A DNA stretch of 64,000 nt from Glycomyces sp. NRRL B-16210 (GTDB lineage Bacteria > Actinomycetota > Actinomycetes > Mycobacteriales > Micromonosporaceae). Shown here piece by piece: positions 36,360 to 44,200 of this stretch. The number at the start of each line of letters is the position of its first letter. Positions within the stretch are counted from its first letter, which is position 1. The position numbers and the translations under genes were made by a program. The notes beneath the pieces were generated by a model. It had not been told where the DNA came from, made no database searches, and worked only from the letters and a program-made list of their open reading frames with translations. The DNA lies in the NCBI RefSeq assembly GCF_000719515.1, contig NZ_JOGR01000006.1, forward strand, positions 248,001 through 312,000, read 5' to 3'.

Positions 36360-37052
36360 CTACTCCAGGTCGCCGGCGGTCGTCGACACCCCGCCGCCGC
36401 AGGTCGCCATCACCTCGGGGTTGTACCGCTCGTTGAGGATGTACGCGTCCAGGTAGGCCGCGATCCGCGGATCGGCCGGGTCCTCGGTCTGGAGCCGGTT
36501 CCCCCACGACTGGAGCGACACCGCGACCCCTTGACCGGGGTACGGGCTCATCAGGCTGTAGTCCCGGCCCACGATCAAGGCCGCCAGTGCCTCCACCGCC
36601 GCCTCGTCCACCAGCGCCGGGTCGTAGGTCAGCCACACCGCGCCGTGCTCCAGCGAGTGGACGGCGTTGCCGTCGACGATCGGCGCGTCGTACACCGAGC
36701 CGTTGCACGTCTGCCACTGGCTCAAGTGGTTCCCGCCCGCCGGAGGGGTCAGGTCGTACACCGGCGGCGTCCCGTCCCAGGCCGCGTTCACGTCCACGTG
36801 CCCCTGCTCGGCCACCCACGGGTGCTCCAGCTCCTCGGCCGTCACCTGGCTCGACTGGATCGCGCCGATGAGCGTCGCGAAGTCCCCGTACTCGCCGTAG
36901 AAGTTCTCCACGCCCTCCACCTCGGCCGGCGCCGCACGGGTCGGCTCGGCCGAACGCTCACCCCCGGGCAGCCCTGGAACGGCCCCGCACCCGGCCAGGG
37001 CGGCGAGGGCGAGGGTCGGGGCGATCGCGATCCATCCGTGCAGCCGGCGCAT
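36360..37052 (-). CDS. DUF3105 family lipoprotein
   Basis: A 230-residue lipoprotein with lipobox LAGC (Cys22) and a DUF3105 domain closely similar to that of the neighbouring gene: TPPAGGNHLSQWQTCNGSVYDAP and GNAVHSLEHGAVWLTYDPALVDEA. It replaces the membrane anchor of the neighbour with a lipid anchor, pointing to duplication followed by a change of anchor. GAAAGG precedes the ATG. A palindrome overlaps the likely promoter (37073-37088). Confidence 0.9.
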   Translation of the reverse strand: MRRLHGWIAIAPTLALAALAGCGAVPGLPGGERSAEPTRAAPAEVEGVENFYGEYGDFATLIGAIQSSQVTAEELEHPWVAEQGHVDVNAAWDGTPPVYDLTPPAGGNHLSQWQTCNGSVYDAPIVDGNAVHSLEHGAVWLTYDPALVDEAAVEALAALIVGRDYSLMSPYPGQGVAVSLQSWGNRLQTEDPADPRIAAYLDAYILNERYNPEVMATCGGGVSTTAGDLE

Positions 37053-37072
37053 GATAAGGGCCTTTCGTCAAA

Positions 37073-37091
37073 GTTGCTCACAAGCAACCTA
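37073..37091 (-). promoter_or_regulatory. Palindrome overlapping the probable promoter of the DUF3105 lipoprotein gene
   Basis: GTTGCT and AGCAAC flank 4 nt at 37073-37088. On the minus strand TAGGTT (37086-37091) is a possible -10 box, so the dyad would cover the -10 to start region, as a repressor site would. Confidence 0.4.
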
Positions 37092-37210
37092 CCGGGCACG
37101 GCGCCCGCGCCGTCCGCACGCTCACCGCGGGTCGCCCGCGCACCGCACTCGCAGGCCACAACGGCGTTTATCACTCGCAGGCGCCGAAGCAGGGCGTCTA
37201 CGATTACCGG

Positions 37211-38860
37211 GTGACTCCTGAGACGCTCGCAGAGAAAGTGCTGTCCGCTACGCGCGCCGCCTTCGAGGCCCTCGGCCTCGACGCCGCCGTGCTCCCCGCC
37301 CGAACGGCGGTAGAGCGACCCAGGGACCCCAGCCACGGCGACTACGCCTCCAACATCGCGCTCCAGACGGCCAAGAAGGCCGGGACGAACCCGCGCGCGC
37401 TCGCCGAGGCCATCGCCGGCATCCTCTCCGAGACCGACGGCGTCGCCAAGGCCGACATCGCCGGACCGGGCTTCCTCAACATCACCCTCGACGCCGCCGC
37501 CGCGGGCGAGATCGCCGGGAAGATCGTCGCCGCCGGGCCCTCCTACGGCGACAACGACGCCATGGCCGGCCACCACGTGAACCTCGAGTTCGTCTCCGCC
37601 AACCCGACCGGGCCCGTCCACGTCGGCGGCACCCGCTGGGCCGCGGTCGGCGACGCGCTGGCCCGCCTCATGCGCGCCTCCGGCGCGAAGGTCACCTCCG
37701 AGTACTACTTCAACGACGCCGGCTCCCAGATCGACAACTTCAGCGCCTCGCTGCTGGCCGCCGTCAAGGGCGAGCCCGCCCCGGAGAACGGCTACGGCGG
37801 CGCCTACATCGGCGAGATCGCCGCCGAGGTCCTCGAGCGGCGCCCCGACGCGCTCGAGGCCGACGACCCGCAGGAGGTCTTCCGGCAGGTCGGCGTCGCG
37901 CTCATGTTCGACGAGATCAAGGCCGACCTCGAAGGGTTCGGCACCCACTTCGACGTGTACTTCAACGAGAAGGAACTGCACGACAAGGGCGAACTCGACG
38001 CCGCCGTCGAGCGCCTGTCCTCCCTCGGCCACATCTACGAGGCCGACGGGGCGCTGTGGCTGCGCACCACCACCTTCGGCGACGACAAGGACCGCCCGCT
38101 CAAGAAGTCCGACGGCGACTGGACCTACTTCGCCGCCGACTGCGCCTACTACCTCGACAAGCGCGAGCGCGGCTTCGACAAGCTCGTGTTCATGCTCGGC
38201 GCCGACCACCACGGCTACGTCGGCCGGATGCGGGCGATGAGCCGGGCTTTCGGCGACGAGCCGGACACCATGGAGATCCTCATCGGCCAGATGGTCAACC
38301 TCGTGCGCGAGGGCAAGCCCGTGCGGATGTCCAAGCGCAACGGCACCGTCATCTCCCTCAACGACATCGTCGAGGCCGTCGGCGTGGACGCCGCCCGCTA
38401 CACGCTCGCGCGCTACTCCTCCGACTCCCCGATCGACCTCGACGTCGACCTGCTCACCCGCCATTCGAGCGACAACCCGGTCTACTACGTGCAGTACGCC
38501 CACGCGCGCGTCTCCGGCGTCCTGCGCAACGCCGCCGAACGCGGCGTCGACCGCGGCGACACCTACGACGCCGCCCTCCTGACCCACCAGCGCGAATCGG
38601 ACCTGCTCAAGGCCCTCGCCGAGTTCCCGGCCCAGGTCGCCTCGGCCGCCGAGCTGCGCGAACCCCACCGGGTCGCCCGCTACGCCGAGGAACTCGCCGC
38701 CTCCTACCACCGCTTCCAGCACGACTGCCGCGTCCTGCCGTTCCCCGACGAGGAGACCACCCCGGTCAACCGGGCCCGCCTGTGGCTCGTCGACGCCACC
38801 CGCGTCGTCCTCGCCAACGCGCTCGGCCTGCTCGGCGTCTCGGCCCCGGAGCGGATGTAA
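37211..38860 (+). CDS. argS: Arginyl-tRNA synthetase
   Basis: Class I synthetase that charges tRNA-Arg. In the 549-residue protein the N-terminal Add1 domain is followed by FVSANPTGPVHVGGTRWAAVGDAL, which carries the HIGH-like HVGG motif. The domain also has YYFNDAGSQIDNF and VFMLGADHHGYVGRM, VRMSKRNGTVI in place of KMSKS, and the anticodon-binding DALR domain (QYAHARVSGVLR). TACGAT (37199-37204) ends 6 nt before GTG, so it is probably leaderless. The stop overlaps the lysA ATG (TAATG), the well-known actinobacterial argS-lysA operon. Confidence 0.97.
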   Translation: MTPETLAEKVLSATRAAFEALGLDAAVLPARTAVERPRDPSHGDYASNIALQTAKKAGTNPRALAEAIAGILSETDGVAKADIAGPGFLNITLDAAAAGEIAGKIVAAGPSYGDNDAMAGHHVNLEFVSANPTGPVHVGGTRWAAVGDALARLMRASGAKVTSEYYFNDAGSQIDNFSASLLAAVKGEPAPENGYGGAYIGEIAAEVLERRPDALEADDPQEVFRQVGVALMFDEIKADLEGFGTHFDVYFNEKELHDKGELDAAVERLSSLGHIYEADGALWLRTTTFGDDKDRPLKKSDGDWTYFAADCAYYLDKRERGFDKLVFMLGADHHGYVGRMRAMSRAFGDEPDTMEILIGQMVNLVREGKPVRMSKRNGTVISLNDIVEAVGVDAARYTLARYSSDSPIDLDVDLLTRHSSDNPVYYVQYAHARVSGVLRNAAERGVDRGDTYDAALLTHQRESDLLKALAEFPAQVASAAELREPHRVARYAEELAASYHRFQHDCRVLPFPDEETTPVNRARLWLVDATRVVLANALGLLGVSAPERM

Positions 38861-40260
38861 TGCGCACCCACGAGGCCGGCGCACTGCACGGCGACTTCGA
38901 CTTCTCCGCGCTGCGCCCCGGCTGGCTCAGCGTGCCCCAGGACGTCAACGCGATCCTCCCCGAACTGTGGTCCGCCAACGTGGAGCGCTCCGGCGGCGTG
39001 CTCCACCTCGGCGGCCTCTCGGTCGAGAAGCTCGCCGCCGAGTTCGGCACCCCCGCCTACGTCCTCGACGAGGACGACTTCCGCGCCCGCTGCCGCGCCT
39101 GGAACGACGCCTTCGAAGGCGCCGACGTCTACTACGCCTCCAAGGCCTTCTGCTCCAAGGCCGTCCTGCGCGCCGCCGCCGAAGAGGGCCTCTACGTCGA
39201 CGTCTGCACCGCCGGCGAACTCGCCGTCGCCCTCGCCGCCGGACTCGAACCCTCCCGCCTGGGCCTGCACGGCAACAACAAGTCCCTCGCCGAACTCCAC
39301 CAGGCGATCGACCTCGGGGTCGGGCGCATCGTCGCCGACTCCTTCACCGAGATCGAGCGACTCGAGGCCATCGCCGCCGAACTCGGCAAGCGCCCCAAGG
39401 TCATGGTCCGCGTCAACGTCGGCGTCGAAGCCCACACCCACGAGTACATCGCCACCGCCCACGAGGACCAGAAGTTCGGCTTCTCCCTCGCCGGCGGCGA
39501 CGCCTACGAGGCCGCCCGCCGCGTCCTCGCCGCCGAGCACCTCGACCTCGTGGGCCTCCACTCCCACATCGGCTCCCAGATCTTCGACACCGCCGCCTTC
39601 GAGGTCTCCGCCGCCCGCGTCGTCCGCCTCCACGCCAAGCTCCAGACCGACCACGACACCGTCCTACCCGAACTCGACCTCGGCGGCGGCTTCGGCATGG
39701 CCTACACCACCCAGGACGACCCGCAGGAGCCCGCCGTGATCGCCGCCGCCCTGCGCGGCATCGTCGAGCACGAGTGCGCCGCCGCCGGGATCGAGGTCCC
39801 GCGCCTGTCCTTCGAGCCCGGCCGCGCCCTCATCGGCCCGGCCGTGTTCACCCTCTACGAGGTCGGCACCGTCAAACCCGTCACACTCTCGGCCGGCGCC
39901 TCCCGCCTCTACGTCTCGGTCGACGGCGGCATCAGCGACAACATCCGCACCGCGCTCTACGACGCGACCTACTCGGCGACGCTCGCCTCGCGTTCGTCCA
40001 CTGCGATCCCCGCGCTGGCCCGAGTAGTGGGAAAGCATTGCGAATCGGGCGACATTGTTGTTAAAGATGAGTTCCTCCCGGCCGACATCGCGCCGGGGGA
40101 CCTGATCGCGGTCCCGGGGACCGGCGCCTACTGCCGCTCCATGGGATCGAACTACAACCACGTGCCCCGCCCGCCGGTCGTGGCCGTCCGCGGCGGCCAG
40201 GCCCGGGTGATCCTGGCCCGTGAAACGGTCGACGATCTGCTGCGACTCGACATCGGCTAG
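38860..40260 (+). CDS. lysA: Diaminopimelate decarboxylase
   Basis: PLP enzyme making lysine from meso-diaminopimelate. The 466-residue protein has the PLP lysine in VYYASKAFCSKAVL, plus GLHGNNKSLAEL, LVGLHSHIGSQIFD, LDLGGGFGMAY, FEPGRALIGPAVFTLYEVG and the cofactor/substrate loop at GKHCESGDIVVKDEFLP. The ATG overlaps the argS stop. hom follows after 30 bp. Confidence 0.97.
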   Translation: MRTHEAGALHGDFDFSALRPGWLSVPQDVNAILPELWSANVERSGGVLHLGGLSVEKLAAEFGTPAYVLDEDDFRARCRAWNDAFEGADVYYASKAFCSKAVLRAAAEEGLYVDVCTAGELAVALAAGLEPSRLGLHGNNKSLAELHQAIDLGVGRIVADSFTEIERLEAIAAELGKRPKVMVRVNVGVEAHTHEYIATAHEDQKFGFSLAGGDAYEAARRVLAAEHLDLVGLHSHIGSQIFDTAAFEVSAARVVRLHAKLQTDHDTVLPELDLGGGFGMAYTTQDDPQEPAVIAAALRGIVEHECAAAGIEVPRLSFEPGRALIGPAVFTLYEVGTVKPVTLSAGASRLYVSVDGGISDNIRTALYDATYSATLASRSSTAIPALARVVGKHCESGDIVVKDEFLPADIAPGDLIAVPGTGAYCRSMGSNYNHVPRPPVVAVRGGQARVILARETVDDLLRLDIG

Positions 40261-40290
40261 TCAAACCCTTGAGGAAGAGGTAATCCAGCG

Positions 40291-41601
40291 ATGAAACTCG
40301 CGCTACTCGGATGCGGCACCGTCGGCAGTGAAGTCGTGCGCCTCATGCGAACGCGCGGGGAGGAGCTGGCCGCCCGGGTGGGCGAGCCGGTCGAGATCGT
40401 CGGGATCGCCGTCCGCCGCATCGACCGCGACCGCTCGCACCTGCCGGTGGACCGCTCCATGTTCACCACAGACGCGCTCGGCCTGGTCAAGCGCGACGAC
40501 GTGGACATCGTCGTGGAGGTCGCCGGCGGCATCGAGCCGGCCCGCACCTGGATCACCACCGCCCTCGGCCAGGGCAAGTCCGTGGTCACCGCGAACAAGG
40601 CCCTGCTCGCCGAGGACGGCCCGACCCTGGCCGCCGCCGCGAAGTCCGGCGGCGCGGACCTGTACTACGAGGCCGCCGCGGCCGCCGCGATCCCGCTCAT
40701 GCGCCCGCTGCGCGAGTCGCTCCACGGCGACACGATCAACCGCGTGCTCGGCATCGTCAACGGCACCACCAACTACATCCTCAGCAAGATGACGCAGACC
40801 GGCGCCTCCTTCGAGGAGGCCCTCGCCGAGGCCACCGAACTCGGCTACGCAGAGGCCGACCCGAGCGCCGACGTCGACAACTTCGACGCCGCCGCCAAGG
40901 CCGCGCTCATCGCCTCGCTCGCCTTCCACACCCACGTGAACCTCGAGGACGTCCACCGCGAGGGCCTGCGCCCCGGCAACGCCTCCACCGGCGAGTCGAC
41001 CAGGGGCGTCTCGGCCGCCGACATCGCCTCGGCCGCCGCCGAGGGCCGCGTGGTCAAGCCGCTGTGCATCGCCACCCGCGAGGCCGACGGCGTGTCCGTG
41101 CGCGTCCACCCGGCCATGATCCCGGCCTCCCATCCGCTCGCGAACGTCAACGGCGCCTACAACGCCGTGTTCGTCGAGGCGGAGTCGGCCGGGCGGCTCA
41201 TGTTCTACGGAGCGGGAGCCGGCGGCACCGAGACCGCCTCGGCGGTGCTCGGCGATATCGTGGCCGTGGCGCGCAACAAGCGCGGCGGGATCACCGCCTT
41301 CCCGCCCGAGGCCGCCTACCAGGACCTGCCGGTGAAACCCATCGGCGAGGCCCGCACCCGCTACCACGTCAGCCTCGACGTCGTCGACGAGCCCGGCGTG
41401 CTCGCCCGCGTGGCGGCCACCTTCGCCCACCACGGCGTCAGCCTCGCCACCGTCCACCAGTCCGGCCGCAGCGACGACGCCCAGCTCGTGGTCGTCACCC
41501 ACACGGCCGCCGACAAGCAGTTGTCGGACACCGTCGAGGAACTGTCGCGACTGACGTCGGTGCACCAGGTCACCTCCGTCATGCGCGTCGAAGGAGAGTA
41601 G
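40291..41601 (+). CDS. hom: Homoserine dehydrogenase
   Basis: Reduces aspartate semialdehyde to homoserine. The 436-residue protein has the NAD(P) motif LALLGCGTVGSEVVRLM, the catalytic core GIVNGTTNYILSKM and ATELGYAEADPSADVDNFDAAAKAALIASLAF, and a C-terminal ACT domain (about 350-430: HVSLDVVDEPGVLARVAATFAHHG) for feedback control, probably by threonine. A GGAAGAGG ribosome binding site precedes the ATG. Start of the hom-thrC-thrB block. Confidence 0.97.
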   Translation: MKLALLGCGTVGSEVVRLMRTRGEELAARVGEPVEIVGIAVRRIDRDRSHLPVDRSMFTTDALGLVKRDDVDIVVEVAGGIEPARTWITTALGQGKSVVTANKALLAEDGPTLAAAAKSGGADLYYEAAAAAAIPLMRPLRESLHGDTINRVLGIVNGTTNYILSKMTQTGASFEEALAEATELGYAEADPSADVDNFDAAAKAALIASLAFHTHVNLEDVHREGLRPGNASTGESTRGVSAADIASAAAEGRVVKPLCIATREADGVSVRVHPAMIPASHPLANVNGAYNAVFVEAESAGRLMFYGAGAGGTETASAVLGDIVAVARNKRGGITAFPPEAAYQDLPVKPIGEARTRYHVSLDVVDEPGVLARVAATFAHHGVSLATVHQSGRSDDAQLVVVTHTAADKQLSDTVEELSRLTSVHQVTSVMRVEGE

Positions 41602-41610
41602 GACGCCGCC

Positions 41611-42687
41611 ATGCCCGCCAACGCCCGCCCGACGCGCCCCGGATGGCGCGGCCTCATCGAGGAGTTCCGCGACCGCCTGCCGGTCTCGGACGCCACTCCC
41701 GTCGTCACCCTCCAGGAGGGCGGCACCCCCCTGCTGCCCGCGCCGACGCTCTCGGCCCGGACCGGCTGCGACGTCTACCTCAAGGTCGAGGGCCTCAACC
41801 CGACCGGCTCGTTCAAGGACCGCGGCATGACCATGGCCGTGTCCAAGGCCGTCGAGGACGGCTCCAAAGCCGTCATCTGCGCCTCCACCGGCAACACCTC
41901 GGCCTCGGCCGCCGCCTACGCCGCGCGCGCGGGGATCACCTGCGCCGTGCTCGTGCCCGCCGGGAAGATCGCCCTCGGCAAGCTCGCCCAGGCGCTCGTC
42001 CACGGCGCCAAGCTCATCCAGCTCGAAGGGAACTTCGACGACTGCCTCATGGTCGCCGACAAGCTCTCGCAGGACTACCCGGTGACGCTGGTCAACCACC
42101 TGAACGTCAACCGCATCCTGGGGCAGAAGACCGCCGCGTACGAGATCGTGTCCGTCCTCGGCGACGCCCCGGACGTGCACTGCCTGCCGGTCGGCAACGC
42201 CGGCAACATCACCGCCTACTGGCTCGGCTACAACGAGGACTTCGCGGCGGGCGCGGCCGGGAAGCTGCCGCGGATGCTCGGCGTCCAGGCCGCGGGCGCC
42301 GCGCCGATCGTCAACGGCAGGGTCGTGGAGCACCCGCAGACCATCGCCACGGCGATCCGCATCGGCAACCCGGCCTCGTGGACGAAGGCGCTCGACGCCG
42401 AGAAGGAGTCCGGCGGCAAGATCATCGCCGCGACCGACCGCGAGATCCACGCCGCCTACATGCTGCTCGCCCGCAGCGAAGGCGTCTTCGTCGAACTCGC
42501 CTCCGCCGCCTCGGTCGCGGGCCTGCTCAAGCAGGCCGAGGCCGGCTGGGTCGAGAAGGGGCAGACGATCGTGTGCACCGTGACCGGCAACGGCCTCAAG
42601 GACCCCGACTGGGCCGTCTCCACCGCCCCGCAGCCGCAGACCCTCCCGGTCGACGTGCTCAAGACCGCCGCCGCGCTGGGCCTGTGA
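41611..42687 (+). CDS. thrC: Threonine synthase
   Basis: PLP enzyme converting phosphohomoserine to threonine. The 358-residue protein is the short actinobacterial class. The PLP lysine is in NPTGSFKDRGM (about 68-78), with ICASTGNTSASAAAYAARAG, the glycine-rich cofactor loop LPVGNAGNITAYWLG, and VTGNGLKDPD near the end. It starts 9 bp after hom. The stop overlaps a 15-codon ATG frame (42687-42734) that ends just before thrB. Confidence 0.97.
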   Translation: MPANARPTRPGWRGLIEEFRDRLPVSDATPVVTLQEGGTPLLPAPTLSARTGCDVYLKVEGLNPTGSFKDRGMTMAVSKAVEDGSKAVICASTGNTSASAAAYAARAGITCAVLVPAGKIALGKLAQALVHGAKLIQLEGNFDDCLMVADKLSQDYPVTLVNHLNVNRILGQKTAAYEIVSVLGDAPDVHCLPVGNAGNITAYWLGYNEDFAAGAAGKLPRMLGVQAAGAAPIVNGRVVEHPQTIATAIRIGNPASWTKALDAEKESGGKIIAATDREIHAAYMLLARSEGVFVELASAASVAGLLKQAEAGWVEKGQTIVCTVTGNGLKDPDWAVSTAPQPQTLPVDVLKTAAALGL

Positions 42688-42735
42688 TGGGCACCGGAGC
42701 GCACGGCGCCGACCAGCCTCGGAAGGGCCGCTGAC

Positions 42736-43635
42736 TTGGGCGCCTTCAGGACCGGCCCGCGCGCCACCGTGCGCGTGCCCGCCACCTCCGCCAACCTCGG
42801 GCCCGGCTTCGACTCGCTCGGCCTCGCCCTCGACCTGTGCGACGAGGTCACCGCCGAGACCACCAGCGGCACCGCCGTCACCGTCGAGGTCGAAGGCGAG
42901 GGGGCCGGCACCGTCGCCGCCGACGAGCGCCACCTCGTGGCCTCCTCGATGCTGCGCACCTTCAAGCACCTCGACCTCGCGCCTCCGGGCCTGCGGCTCA
43001 AGTGCCGCAACCGGATCCCGCACGCGAGGGGCCTCGGCTCCTCCTCCGCGGCGATCGTCGCCGGCGTCATGCTCGCCGACGCCCTCGCCGGCGCGAGCCT
43101 GACCCGCTCGGAGAAACTCGTCATAGCCGGCGAGATCGAAGGGCATCCGGACAATGTGGCCCCCTGCCTCCTCGGCGGCTTCACCATCGCGTACTCCACT
43201 GCGGACGGTGCGAGGGCCCTCAGCCTCGACCCCTCGCCGCGCGTCCACCCGTGGGTCTTCGTGCCCCGGACCCGGGGCCTGACCGCGGTCGCCCGCACGG
43301 CCCTGCCCGAGCGGGTCCCGCACGCCGACGCGGTGTTCAATCTCTCCCGATCCGCGCTGCTGGTCGCCGCGATCTCGCGCCAGCCCTCGCGGCTGTTCGA
43401 GGCCACCGACGACCGCCTCCACCAGGGATATCGCGCCGAGGGAATGCCCGAGAGCGCGGAGCTGTTGGAACGGTTGCGCGCCGTCGGCATCGCCGCGGCC
43501 ATCTCGGGCGCGGGCCCTTCGGTCCTCGCCCTCGCGGTGGACGACGCGCCGGTACCCGAAGCCCCCGGCTTCGCGGCACTGCGCCTGGACGTCGCCGAAG
43601 GCGCCGCTCAGGTCGCGACCTCCCCGAACGAGTGA
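42736..43635 (+). CDS. thrB: Homoserine kinase
   Basis: GHMP kinase that phosphorylates homoserine for ThrC. The 299-residue protein has VRVPATSANLGPGFDSLGLALDL, the ATP loop IPHARGLGSSSAAIVAGVMLAD, EGHPDNVAPCLLGG, and the third GHMP motif AAISGAGPSVLAL. TTG 42736 is the start that fits the family N terminus, with GGAAGG about 11 nt upstream. A TTG start suggests low translation or coupling to the short frame that ends one base before. Confidence 0.95.
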   Translation: MGAFRTGPRATVRVPATSANLGPGFDSLGLALDLCDEVTAETTSGTAVTVEVEGEGAGTVAADERHLVASSMLRTFKHLDLAPPGLRLKCRNRIPHARGLGSSSAAIVAGVMLADALAGASLTRSEKLVIAGEIEGHPDNVAPCLLGGFTIAYSTADGARALSLDPSPRVHPWVFVPRTRGLTAVARTALPERVPHADAVFNLSRSALLVAAISRQPSRLFEATDDRLHQGYRAEGMPESAELLERLRAVGIAAAISGAGPSVLALAVDDAPVPEAPGFAALRLDVAEGAAQVATSPNE

Positions 43636-43647
43636 TCCTCGGGTCCG

Positions 43648-44200
43648 TTGTTGTCAATGGGAAGAGTGCGCTACTATTCCAGTTAGACGACCACCCGGTG
43701 TCGTGACTGCTCGAAGCCTTGCTTATGCTTGTAGTCACAACTGCTGCGGCGCATCCAGCGCACGCCTGATCTCTTGTTTGGGTCATCACCCTCAACCATG
43801 GATTTGTGACTTTGCATAGCTCCAGCGTGGCATGGCACGGTTTCGACCAAGGAACAGTCGCTGTCCGCTTGTGGCACCGAGCTTCCGCTCGGGGAACGCA
43901 AAGGCGAGGATCGCATTCAGCACAGATCGCCATCACGTGTCTCATCGTGCACGATCATTCATCGCGAACCGTCCAGTCGCAGGCCCAGAGGCTGTCATCA
44001 CGATCAGGACCGTCTGCTCAGCGGACAGCCCAGGGGTGTTGCACCCAGTGCCAACCGTCGTCTTCCAACCGCCGCGGCCATCTGGCCCAAGGCGGCCGAG
44101 GCGATGGCGGGACACCGACCAGAACATCGGCATTGCGGCTATTTGAAAGACGCGGAAACTCCTCGAATTCACTTCGAAGTTCCGCCAGGGAAGGAATCCA
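43648..44200 (+). promoter_or_regulatory. rho promoter and leader of about 515 nt
   Basis: TTGTTG (43648-43653) and TACTAT (43672-43677) with 18 bp between form a good promoter. The leader to the rho TTG at 44201 is about 515 nt and less GC-rich than its surroundings. It contains a GTGACT/AGTCAC stem around 43703-43738, a short ATG frame at 43725-43769 (14 codons, MLVVTTAAAHPAHA, no clear ribosome binding site), and several C-rich single-stranded stretches. Long leaders before rho often carry Rho autoregulation sites; that is inferred here. Confidence 0.55.

Noticed and set aside
37073..37088. Dyad tested as a second Rex operator because it contains TTGTGAGCAA on the minus strand
   Set aside because: The arms are GTTGCT/AGCAAC and do not match TGTGAA/TTCACA.
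40303..43422. Open frame of 1039 codons on the minus strand opposite hom-thrC-thrB
   Set aside because: It mirrors three certain genes; its Gly/Val/Asp/Arg-rich composition is the usual antisense shadow of GC-rich codons and no motif is present.
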